Assembly: GCA_022560025.1 (NCBI GenBank)
Contig: JAFISE010000055.1
Location: 62,001 to 126,000, forward strand
Reading direction: 5' to 3'
Source: Stagonosporopsis chrysanthemi
Lineage: Eukaryota; Ascomycota; Dothideomycetes; Pleosporales; Didymellaceae
DNA: 64,000 nucleotides
Position numbers and translations under genes: made by a program. Positions 56,512-64,000 of the stretch are shown here, piece after piece (position 1 is the stretch's first letter; every line of letters starts with the position of its first letter). The notes under the pieces were generated by a model. It made no database searches, was not told the origin of the DNA, and saw only the letters and a program-made list of their open reading frames with translations.

Positions 56512-58150
56512 CTACCTTCTTCTAGCAGCCATGCTCTCGACATTGTTTGCATGCGCGAGCAGATACTTGCAGCATGTTAGCGTGTACTTACACGCCTTAG
56601 TCCAGCTCTCCTCTTTATTCAGCGCCAACTTGATGCTCTGGTCATGAATGCGGTCTTTCCGGATCTCGTATGGCATCTTGACGCCTGGCCCGCCCATGCC
56701 CACGCGCAGGCTGCTGCCAGCATCAACGCCTTGGGTTTCTACAAACTCGCCAAGCTGCCGCAGACACTCGAGGAATGCCACCATGGCAGTATCGAATTTT
56801 CGGTGCAAGAATCCAAAGTTGATGGGGAAATCGCCAGATGAATAGAGCTCGAGACGCTGCTTCTGGATGTTGGGTGACTCAGTTGTCGAGGCTCGAGTGT
56901 CGGCTATTGAAGCGCCGTTCCTAACCTCGTGCTTCAAGATTGTTGAAGTAGAGCCCATCGGAGAAAGTTCATAATTTTGGAATTTATAGCCTAGGCGCTC
57001 GGCGAGTGTGGCAAGAAGGAGGCATGTTTGGCCCCATGCCGCATTGATCTCAGGCCAGTCGACGTAGGGATGTGGTAGACGACCCAAGCGAAGGCCGTTG
57101 ATGGTGGCGAAGTGATTATCGTGGGTTATGTTGAACGTGTCATTGTAAACGCTTCTCCGTTGAAGCTGATTGAGAATCTGTGTGTCATGAGCATGACGTG
57201 CCGTAAGAGCATCACGCTCGTTCTGGAACTCTGTCAGGGTGGAATTGAAAGCGTTTCTGTCCCTCCAGAAGTCCTCCTCCTCCTGATCAAGCTGGCGAGC
57301 TTCAACTTCAAGTGCCGCCAGCTGTGCATCCAAGTCTACTTTCTCTGCCTCAAGCTTCTCAAGATTGGCGATGGCAGCGGTCTCAGCCAGTTTTGCTGCC
57401 TTCAAAGCTGCATCGGCGGCCTTGACTTCTTCAGTACTGGGTACGTCTGTGTTGGCGCGGCGCAGGTAGTCCACGTATGCGTCGCGTTCCCGTGTTGCTA
57501 CACCAAGTCGTTTCTGAAGACCATCCACAATAAGCTCTGTGCATTCAACACATATCGGGTGATCGATGTCCGAACGCGCAGATAGTATTTCAAACATTCG
57601 TTGTGTAGTTTCCAAGCCATCTGCCAGACTTGCTCCTCCAACGGTTCCTGAACCCGCAGCAACACTTGATCGCCTCGTTATTTCGGGTGTGTTCGGTGGT
57701 ATCTGTGTTGCCTCTGCCGATTGTTGTTGTTCTGGGCTGCGTACTGGTGCAGGCAAATGCTCTGGTGGGTCCATCATAGATTCGGACATGTGTACGTTGA
57801 CGAATGACATGGCAGGGTTTTGGCCGCCATGATGGAATCGTGAAGAAGGCACGTTGCGCTTGAACGTAGGATTTCGTGCCGACTGTATCGCTGTCTCGTA
57901 GGTCTGGTGTCTGGAGGAAGGATAAGTGGGGCGCGACTGGCGAGGAGGGTTGTCCTTCTGGCTTTGCTGCTGAGCAGTCACAGTTGAGTCTTGTCAAAGA
58001 TCAGTACAAATCAGCGTACATTATTTGGGGCCGCCTACCAGTCAGGAGCTTGAAGGCTGCAGGGTTCAGCTGGTCGATGGATGCATCGATATCGAGGGGC
58101 GTTCGGCACTTCTGGCAATAGAGGCCGTGGCTCTTCTTCTCGTTCGCCAT
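56512..58150 (-). CDS. ATG6: Autophagy protein Atg6 / Vps30 / Beclin-1
   Basis: Two exons, 58039-58150 and 56512-57989, give 529 residues. The 49-nt intron has GTAGGC and AAG ends. Exon 1 encodes MANEKKSHGLYCQKCRTPLDIDASIDQLNP with the N-terminal CxxC typical of fungal Atg6. A polar stretch follows, then HPICVECTELIVDGLQKRL, then a coiled coil (about 200-290, Ala/Glu/Leu-rich). The C-terminal BARA domain has DTFNITHDNHFATINGLRLGRLP, WPEINAAWGQTCLLLATLAERLGYKF and YELSPMGSTSTI. It is a core subunit of PI3-kinase complexes I and II with Vps34, Vps15 and Atg14 or Vps38, acting in autophagy and vacuolar sorting. It is divergent from SCM3. Confidence 0.94.
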
Positions 58151-58489
58151 AGTATTACCGTCTAGGTTTGCGCATTTCAAGACTCAGCGTCAAGCATTCA
58201 GCAATCTTTGTTCGACGGAGGTGAGCTCGATGTGCGGTGATGTCGGCCGTTTGATGCGCATCATCTCCAGGCGGCAACTAGCTCTCCCGTCAGCGCGCCC
58301 CGCTTCGACGCGAGGGGAGGCGCGTAGCCCTTCTGTTTCGCGTTCTGGCTCGTGCTTCTATCACAATCACAATCACAATCACAAACAGTCCCCGCCAAGT
58401 GTTGGCGACAAACGCTTCCCGAGACAACATCCTTGATCTGGCGCACCGCTCAAGCCCCGGGGGCACCCGTCCATTCGGCTACCGCAATC
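58151..58489. promoter_or_regulatory. Divergent promoter of ATG6 and SCM3
   Basis: 339 bp separate the start codons. The interval includes four perfect TCACAA units at 58361-58384. An in-frame ATG at 58352 could extend SCM3 by 46 residues through this repeat, but the extension is low-complexity. Confidence 0.55.
58361..58384 (+). repeat. (TCACAA)4 tandem repeat
   Basis: Four uninterrupted hexamer units lie in the shared ATG6/SCM3 promoter. Copy number is likely variable between strains. Confidence 0.9.
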
Positions 58490-60634
58490 ATGATGATGGA
58501 AACCCCGGCAAAGCGATTGCGCATCCTCCAATCTGTCGAAGTGGACGAGACAAACCCCGAATACATCGAAGCGAAGCAGAAACAACAGCAGAGGTTCAAG
58601 AGCAAGCTCGAGAGAATCTTTGACAAATACGGAAGCATGCACGAATCAATGAGCGACGAGATCGACTTCACGACGGGCAAAGTCGTGGTGGACAGGGGAC
58701 ACATCAGAAGAATACAGCGACAACTGACGCGGAAAGGACCGACGCTGGTCGACAACTTTCTGGGTCCTGCGCTCGAAGAGGACAACAACTCAAGGGAGGA
58801 TGAAGAGCAATCTGGGTCAGAGGATGAGCTGACCCCTGCTCAAACACTGAAAAGGAAAGGGGACAGCGTGGAGGTTGGCAAGGACAGTGTGGGGGCCGGC
58901 AAAGGCAGTGCGCAAAGTTCAGTGCAGCAAAATACAGTGTCCGCCGCTACACCACAGGCTCTACCGACAGCCCTATCTCAGACCCGAATACCGAACACGC
59001 CGAATCCAGCAGCAAGTCTATTAGAAGGCATCCAGTTCCCGCAGACGCCGTTTGATCAGCAGGCGCAAGCTTTGTTTGTCGCAAACTTGAATCAAACAAT
59101 TGCGCAGGCCGTACAACAGGTTGTTGCGCCGTTACTCAGCATTCTCCAGAACACACCAAATGCACAGGCTTTGCAAGCTCAACATCCCATTCCAGCTCTC
59201 CAAACATCTCCGATCGACGCTGTAAGACCAGCGGCGGATCCAAAATGGTACTTTCCGCCGATATCAGCTGCGGGAGAAACGTCACAAATTGAACCGCCAA
59301 GGTCCTCTCCGCCTGTAGCGGAGGCAGCGCCATCGCCACACATCAATAATGTCAATACTAGCTCGCCCCTCGTAACTCGTCGACGGAGCCCAAAGGTCCG
59401 TATCCAGAAACCAGCTGCTACGTTGAAAAGAAAACGGAGCTCTCAGATATTAGAGACAAGCCTCGAGAGCCGACATAGCTCAACTTCGTTCCCTGCATTC
59501 CCCAGTGACGCAAGCTCCTGCCCTGCCGCCAGGCCTACCGTTAATAAAACTGATCGTGGCTGTACAACGAAAAAATCTAAAGCAGGCCAGAAGTACCATT
59601 TCACGGAAGAAGATGATGCGCATATCAGCCAGAGCAGAGGATTGCACAATATGTCTTTTAGAGACATTCAACGTAGCAGAGCCAAATGGTCAGAATGGCC
59701 TCTTAGCGCATTCTGCAACCGTTGGCATAATCACTTGAAAGATAAGAGACACCCTCAGCAAACCACACCTAAATGCTTGCCAACGTCAGCAGAACGCGAA
59801 GACCACTTTTTCTCAAGCAAAGAAATACCAGAAACATCTTCTGCCGAGCATCACCTACCGACACCAAGCTCCCTGGAACAGGAAGTCAATTCCAGCGAAC
59901 GAAACGTCGTACCGTCGTCTTCGCATTTTGACGACGATGACCTCGAGCTTCTCTCCCTAGCTGGCGCTGACGTCAGCGATGTGCATCACATGCGTATCGT
60001 CGACGATGATGAAGACATATACCCAGCACCCGACGAACCCCTCCCTTCGATCGAAGGCGCCGACTTCCGCAATGAGGACGAACTGCAACGGGACTTCGAA
60101 GAGGAAATGCAGCAGGAGATGCTGAAACTCGAAGACTCGCTCCCATCAGAACTACCGCAATCCAAAACGCTCCCCAGCACTATACCGGAGACACAGGAGT
60201 CGGCTCTTGTTGCATCGCCGCCTAGTCAGAAACATGAGAAATCGGAGCAGGTCGAGTGCAAGCCAGTAGCTCGATATCGCGCCTCCACCGATTCCTCCGA
60301 TGATCTCAACCTCGTTGGTACGAATAATGAACTAGCAACACCGCGTGCATACATCAAGCGTGAATCCATAACGCCTCAAGCTACCAGTATTCTCTGCAGC
60401 TTGCCTGTGCTCAAGACGCCGAGGCCCATCCCGCAGTCCTCGGGTATGGCCAAATCAACTGGTAAATTGAATAGGAGAGCGTTCCTGAATGACGTGAAGA
60501 AAGGGTGGGCGAAGGGCAACGGCAAGACGCCAAGCTCACAAAAGAGGAGAAGTCTAAATATCTTGCCCAGAGCGACAAAGGGCGGTCTAGTGGACGTCAA
60601 GGCCGCGGACAGTGAGGACGAGCTGGCTGTATGA
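58490..60634 (+). CDS. SCM3: Centromere protein Scm3 (CENP-A chaperone) with Myb-like domain
   Basis: Single exon, 714 residues from the ATG triplet at 58490. The N-terminal Scm3/HJURP core at about residues 35-80 reads FKSKLERIFDKYGSMHESMSDEIDFTTGKVVVDRGHIRRI. Acidic and Pro/Gln-rich linkers follow. A Myb/SANT-like segment at about 367-418 (KYHFTEEDDAHISQSRGL...WPLSAFCNRWHNHLKD) is found in filamentous-fungal Scm3 proteins but not in yeast. Further acidic and Ser-rich regions lead to a basic C-terminal block (KLNRRAFLNDVKKGWAKGNGKT). Scm3 delivers the centromeric histone H3 variant to kinetochores. The in-frame upstream ATG at 58352 is less likely to be used. Confidence 0.88.
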   Translation: MMMETPAKRLRILQSVEVDETNPEYIEAKQKQQQRFKSKLERIFDKYGSMHESMSDEIDFTTGKVVVDRGHIRRIQRQLTRKGPTLVDNFLGPALEEDNNSREDEEQSGSEDELTPAQTLKRKGDSVEVGKDSVGAGKGSAQSSVQQNTVSAATPQALPTALSQTRIPNTPNPAASLLEGIQFPQTPFDQQAQALFVANLNQTIAQAVQQVVAPLLSILQNTPNAQALQAQHPIPALQTSPIDAVRPAADPKWYFPPISAAGETSQIEPPRSSPPVAEAAPSPHINNVNTSSPLVTRRRSPKVRIQKPAATLKRKRSSQILETSLESRHSSTSFPAFPSDASSCPAARPTVNKTDRGCTTKKSKAGQKYHFTEEDDAHISQSRGLHNMSFRDIQRSRAKWSEWPLSAFCNRWHNHLKDKRHPQQTTPKCLPTSAEREDHFFSSKEIPETSSAEHHLPTPSSLEQEVNSSERNVVPSSSHFDDDDLELLSLAGADVSDVHHMRIVDDDEDIYPAPDEPLPSIEGADFRNEDELQRDFEEEMQQEMLKLEDSLPSELPQSKTLPSTIPETQESALVASPPSQKHEKSEQVECKPVARYRASTDSSDDLNLVGTNNELATPRAYIKRESITPQATSILCSLPVLKTPRPIPQSSGMAKSTGKLNRRAFLNDVKKGWAKGNGKTPSSQKRRSLNILPRATKGGLVDVKAADSEDELAV

Positions 60635-61130
60635 TAGTCTGAACTCAATATCTATAAAGTCATTATCACTTGTGCTTTGTTGCCCTGTCAAGGATATAAA
60701 TGCCTGTGTCTTGCACCGCGAATAAGGATGGAGGGATGTTGTTGCACGGACTTCACACATTTCAGTGTGTATTTTTTTCCGATTCTGATGCTGAGGAGGG
60801 ATTGTATATGACTTATAGTATTTATTAAGGTTCTGAAGATGAAGACTATTGGTGGGATACCCGACCAGAATATAATGGATGCCAAGGCCCATACACGTGA
60901 CGGATGCTGGTGTTGATGAGAAGAGTAACAACGAAAAGCAATATCAATTGTATGTAACATTCCTCATCGATCAGTCAACAAGTTATGAGTACCCATGGGT
61001 GTAGTCGTTGATGCTTCTCTAAAATTAAGGGTCGGTGATAATGGGACTGTTTCCCTGCACTGATAGCATCCCAATTAACACGTATATATGTATATTTAAA
61101 TAATCGAAGTCACCATCAAAACACCTGTCA
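60635..61130. other. Intergenic, SCM3 3' region and tRNA upstream flank
   Basis: AT-rich. No gene. The ~50 bases before the tRNA are especially AT-rich (TATATATGTATATTTAAATAA), a common arrangement upstream of pol III genes. Confidence 0.55.
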
Positions 61131-61202
61131 GGAACGGTGGCACAGTGGTAGCGCATGGGATTGCAGATCCTAAGGTCCCTGGTTCGATCCCGGGTCGTTC
61201 CT
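61131..61202 (+). tRNA. tRNA-Cys (anticodon GCA)
   Basis: A 71-nt cloverleaf plus discriminator T, with no intron. The acceptor stem GGAACGG pairs with TCGTTCC (one G-T pair at 7-66). The D arm is GCAC..GCGC with an A12-C23 mismatch. The anticodon stem TGGGA/TCCTA closes the loop TTGCAGA, giving anticodon GCA. The T arm is CCTGG-TTCGATC-CCGGG. The A box (TGGCACAGTGG) and B box (GGTTCGATCCC) match the pol III consensus. A T5 terminator follows within 8 bases. Confidence 0.95.
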
Positions 61203-61204
61203 CG

Positions 61205-61209
61205 TTTTT
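61205..61209 (+). terminator. Pol III T5 terminator of tRNA-Cys
   Basis: Five T residues directly behind the tRNA end, the usual RNA polymerase III stop. Confidence 0.85.
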
Positions 61210-61358
61210 GTACATGGTGTTTATCCCTCGGCCCGGCGTACAAAACTGTATTTTTGCCGGTGTGCCCCATGCTTGCTCCCCTTCTGATTGGGCCCTTCCA
61301 GTTCCACTTGGTCAGATACCTGATCTCGTCGCCTCAACGTTCAAGGACCTCGCATGGG

Positions 61359-61778
61359 CTACATGACCTCAAACTCGTCACTGAAGAAGTCCATAAGTCC
61401 GGCCATGACTTGATCGCTGCCCAGAGCGCCTTCGAGTCTGCGTAGGCCTTCTTCGTCTCCGGCTTTGGCGTGGAGAGCGAGCAGTACGAGCTCTTTGAGA
61501 CTCCTAGCGACGTCGGTGATGGCGATGACTTGGCTGTTGCTCAGTGGGGTTTCGGCGGTGCAGTATGGAAGTAGGGCAGTGACTGCATTGCCTTGTTTTG
61601 CTGCGCTTTGCTTCGAGGACACAGGAGGCGCTGTTGGACTGTGATTTTGATGCATGCTTCTAGGGTGCGTCTGTAGGTGCTGGTGGTGAGGCTGGTGAGG
61701 TTGCTGATGCTGGGTAAATTGGTCGACTGGCAGCCTGGAATCAGTCCTCAGATCGCTTGACTTGTTTGTCGATGACAT
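61359..61778 (-). CDS. Small hypothetical protein
   Basis: Minus-strand frame of 139 residues. The first ~65 are polar and His/Gln-rich (HQQPHQPHHQHLQTH). The last ~60 look folded and helical (ITDVARSLKELVLLALHAKAGDEEGLRRLEGAL...VMAGLMDFFSDEFEV). The helical part argues for a real gene, and an upstream exon is possible. Not recognised. Confidence 0.5.
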   Translation of the reverse strand: MSSTNKSSDLRTDSRLPVDQFTQHQQPHQPHHQHLQTHPRSMHQNHSPTAPPVSSKQSAAKQGNAVTALLPYCTAETPLSNSQVIAITDVARSLKELVLLALHAKAGDEEGLRRLEGALGSDQVMAGLMDFFSDEFEVM

Positions 61779-62150
61779 TCAGCAACTCTTTCGGCTTGTG
61801 ACTTGTAACATGAGCAGCACGCTGTAGTGTTGTTGTGCATTAAGCTGGGGTTGCGTCCATGATTGGGTGCGGGAGTTTGAGGTACCTGATTGGGTGCGGA
61901 GTGGCGCTAGTGAGCAAGTTCCATCTCCGTGCTGGTCACACAAGACATGTATGCGCCGCTTACTCTCTGCTGTCCATATTCCAAATCGCGGGACTACAGC
62001 GCCCTCCTGCTGTGCATGGCCCTATCTCACAATGATACCTGATGGACGCCTGAGCCGCACCTAACGCTTACCACTGTGTTGCTTTACACCCAATGCATAG
62101 CCTGCGCGCTCTCCCGAGGACTGTGCCAGATGTCTTCGTAGAGACTCAAC
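61779..62150. other. Intergenic
   Basis: No gene. A 12-nt direct repeat (GATTGGGTGCGG) occurs twice at 61861-61872 and 61888-61899. Confidence 0.5.
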
Positions 62151-63890
62151 ATGAACGCCTTACCTCAGGAAATCATCGACAGAACCAGCCACTACTTGAA
62201 CCTGGCGGCCTTAGAGCAAGTTCTTACCATACCGTACCGCAGAGGCAGTTTTCTTGAGAAAATTCAACTTGAGTGAGAATAATGCGGAAGAGTGTCTCCA
62301 GCTATACGCCAGGGATCGTTTCCAGTACCTTCATCATGTCCGTTCTTTGCCCACCTTTTCCGAGCTTGTCTGCAGCGCGGAGGAGGGGATGCAGTGGGAA
62401 GAAAACTGCCGCGAAAGACCGGAAGACCTTCTCAAGAAAGATCATTGTTTACACGTCAAGGCAACTTGCTCTTCAAGACGCTGAAGTAACTTGAGGACAA
62501 GCGGGTCGTTCTAGAGCATTTGCAAAGCTACGCCTTACCATATATCCACCAAGAAGAATCATTGATTGGCCATGCCTACATCGTACCTGCGTGTGCTGGC
62601 GCGTCCATTTACTCCACCCTGAGACGCCCCCACAGCTCTTTTTGATTCGAAGTTTCCTGGTCGATGAATGAGAATAATGCCTACAGCAATAGATTTAGCG
62701 CTCTCGACCATGTATACTCGGATGTTTCGTTCCGGCAGCAAGTGCAGTCACACTTGGAATCTGCGTGTTCTCGTAGACCTTACCTCTAAACTTCCTCGTC
62801 TAGAGCGGCCGGACTGTTGGCTCGAGCTCTGTCCTTTGGGTTCGACGTCGGAAGAAGAACTCACAAGACATTTCACACAAGACTGGGCAGGGCCACATCG
62901 GGATTCTCGAAGCGACGTCTCGGCACGACTTTGCGCGTGCGCTGGATTCCACCGCCCTACCTTCACCCTTAATGTACCTGTATCTTGATCTTCGCTGCAT
63001 TTTGATGAGCGCAGGACGCCGTGACCGGCGGGTCCAGCTCCCAGATTTTGTCCGTCCTCAACTCTACGATCCTTCCAGTACAAGTTTACGAGTACTGTCA
63101 TATCAGTTACAGCGTATGATCGTTCGCGTCATTGCAGATCTGACGCTTTCCTGGCCGGTAAGCGGAACAACACCTTACTGGCCAAACATGCAATTTGTCG
63201 CTGTCAAATTCAAATCAGCTAAGCCCTCCAGGGTCCGGTACTTTCAAGGGCTTTACGGTGGAGGTTACAGCACATCACCAGGCTATGAAGTCACCCAAGA
63301 GCACTATGAACCCTTAAAAAAGAACGTAGCAGATCTCGAATACCACCAGGAATCCAGTGTGGGTGGCCTTGTAGGCTTCACTCAATTTCGTGTGGTACGA
63401 ATTGAGGAAACTTTTCGGCCTTTTCTCAACTCGTTTGCTAAGGCCACTTCTCGCATGCCTCTGTTGCATAAGGCTAAGATATCCATAGAACTGGAATTCC
63501 GGCCTGAGTAAGCATTTCTATGCTACTTGGATCAACAGGAGGAGATGGAGGAGAGATTTGAGAAACCTTACGACTGACCTAACATTTTCGGGGGTATTGC
63601 GTATGCTAGTCCTGTACAATATGTTTCAGCACAAGGGATGAATCGTGGGGGTTGTGCGCAGAGACAATTACATTGGCTCATGCATGACTGGAAGCCAGAT
63701 GATACACTGCAATCATTTCTGGGACATTAGCCGTCGAGAACACGGGGGTGATATACTTGAAAACTGGGCTAGCAACAGAGGTAACAAGTGGCTCCCTGTT
63801 CGTAAGTATCATGACATATATCTGGAGTATTCAGCACTCTCGCAGGTGATGCCTATACCTTTTGGGGGCGAGGCGATATATCCAGGGTAA
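62151..63890 (+). pseudogene. F-box family gene broken by frameshifts and stops
   Basis: The start MNALPQEIIDRTSHYLNLAALEQVL is an F-box-like N-terminus. Conserved pieces follow in order but in changing frames. First come PYRTAEAVFLRKFNLSENNAEE (frameshift ~62225-62235) and FTRQGNLLFKTLK followed by TAA at ~62488-62490 and LEDKRVVLEHL. Next come LRVLVDLTSKLPRLERPDC and TQDWAGPHRDSR, then a frameshift at ~62905-62930 into RHDFARALDSTALPSPL. Then QLPDFVRPQLYDPSSTSLRVLSYQL and FAKATSRMPLLHKA lead to a stop at 63509-63511, then FGGIAYASP and REHGGDILENWASNRG in further frames. The order matches large F-box proteins expanded in Pleosporales; that comparison is from memory. Too many lesions for introns to explain. 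Confidence 0.8.
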
Positions 63891-64000
63891 TGAACACATA
63901 ATAAATCCGAAGCAAAAACATTGTATACTCCCTCAAGTATGATGTGATCTTCGAATCCTAACCACTCAGCTCATCCTCGTAGCCGGCAAATCGAAACGTG
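63891..64000. other. End of window
   Basis: No supported feature. A TTCGAATCC string near 63951 resembles a tRNA B box, but no cloverleaf can be built around it. Confidence 0.5.

Noticed and set aside
63920..64000. Possible minus-strand tRNA at the window end
   Set aside because: A-box-like (AGCTGAGTGGTTA) and B-box-like strings exist, but they cannot be arranged into a cloverleaf.
1..64000. CRISPR array, prophage, integron, rRNA, intact transposon or biosynthetic gene cluster
   Set aside because: None seen. Gene structure is eukaryotic, with spliceosomal introns throughout.

Overview
This is nuclear DNA of a filamentous ascomycete, most likely a Dothideomycete and possibly Pleosporales. 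Genes are intron-poor. Most introns are 45-125 nt with GT-AG ends, and several show a CTAAC-type branch point. Gene content is typically fungal: SCM3 with a Myb-like domain, a PMT4-type mannosyltransferase, a subtilisin, LPxELRxxIY proteins and a decayed F-box family gene. The genus is inferred from protein style only.

Layout. 0-6 kb: 3' end of a C2H2 zinc-finger gene, an MFS transporter, and an NTF2-like protein with a long motif-rich tail. 6-12 kb: a minus-strand LPRELRDxIY protein, then about 4.5 kb without a convincing gene, which leads into a bHLH transcription factor (12.3-14 kb). 15.8-22 kb: a small cysteine-rich protein divergent from an ELMO/CED-12 gene, then an uncharacterised protein. 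24-33 kb is a housekeeping block: CCT4 (chaperonin) head-to-head with RPT1 (26S proteasome), SDH1 (succinate dehydrogenase flavoprotein) and ribosomal protein uL3. 35-42 kb: PP2A regulatory subunit B55, a UDP-GlcNAc transporter of the Yea4 type, and PMT4. 42-47 kb: an uncharacterised membrane protein, a 36-nt inverted repeat, and a secreted S8 protease. 49.5-60.6 kb: VPS10 sortilin, a SET-domain gene, ATG6/Beclin, and SCM3. 61-64 kb: tRNA-Cys(GCA), a small hypothetical protein, and a broken F-box gene.

The genes are mostly independent housekeeping units. Functional links are loose: SCM3 serves centromeres, VPS10 and ATG6 serve vacuolar traffic and autophagy, and PMT4 and the UDP-GlcNAc carrier serve glycosylation. 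No biosynthetic cluster, CRISPR array, intact transposon or obvious defence system is visible. The most notable observations are: a SET-domain gene whose TAA stop sits directly before an in-frame, otherwise intact post-SET cysteine motif; a multiply frameshifted F-box gene; a probable non-canonical GC-AG intron or alternative splice in the bHLH gene; an aromatic-acidic short-motif array in the NTF2-like protein; and the isolated perfect-arm inverted repeat. Exon boundaries were placed by eye from splice signals and reading frame, so transcript data should be preferred wherever they disagree.
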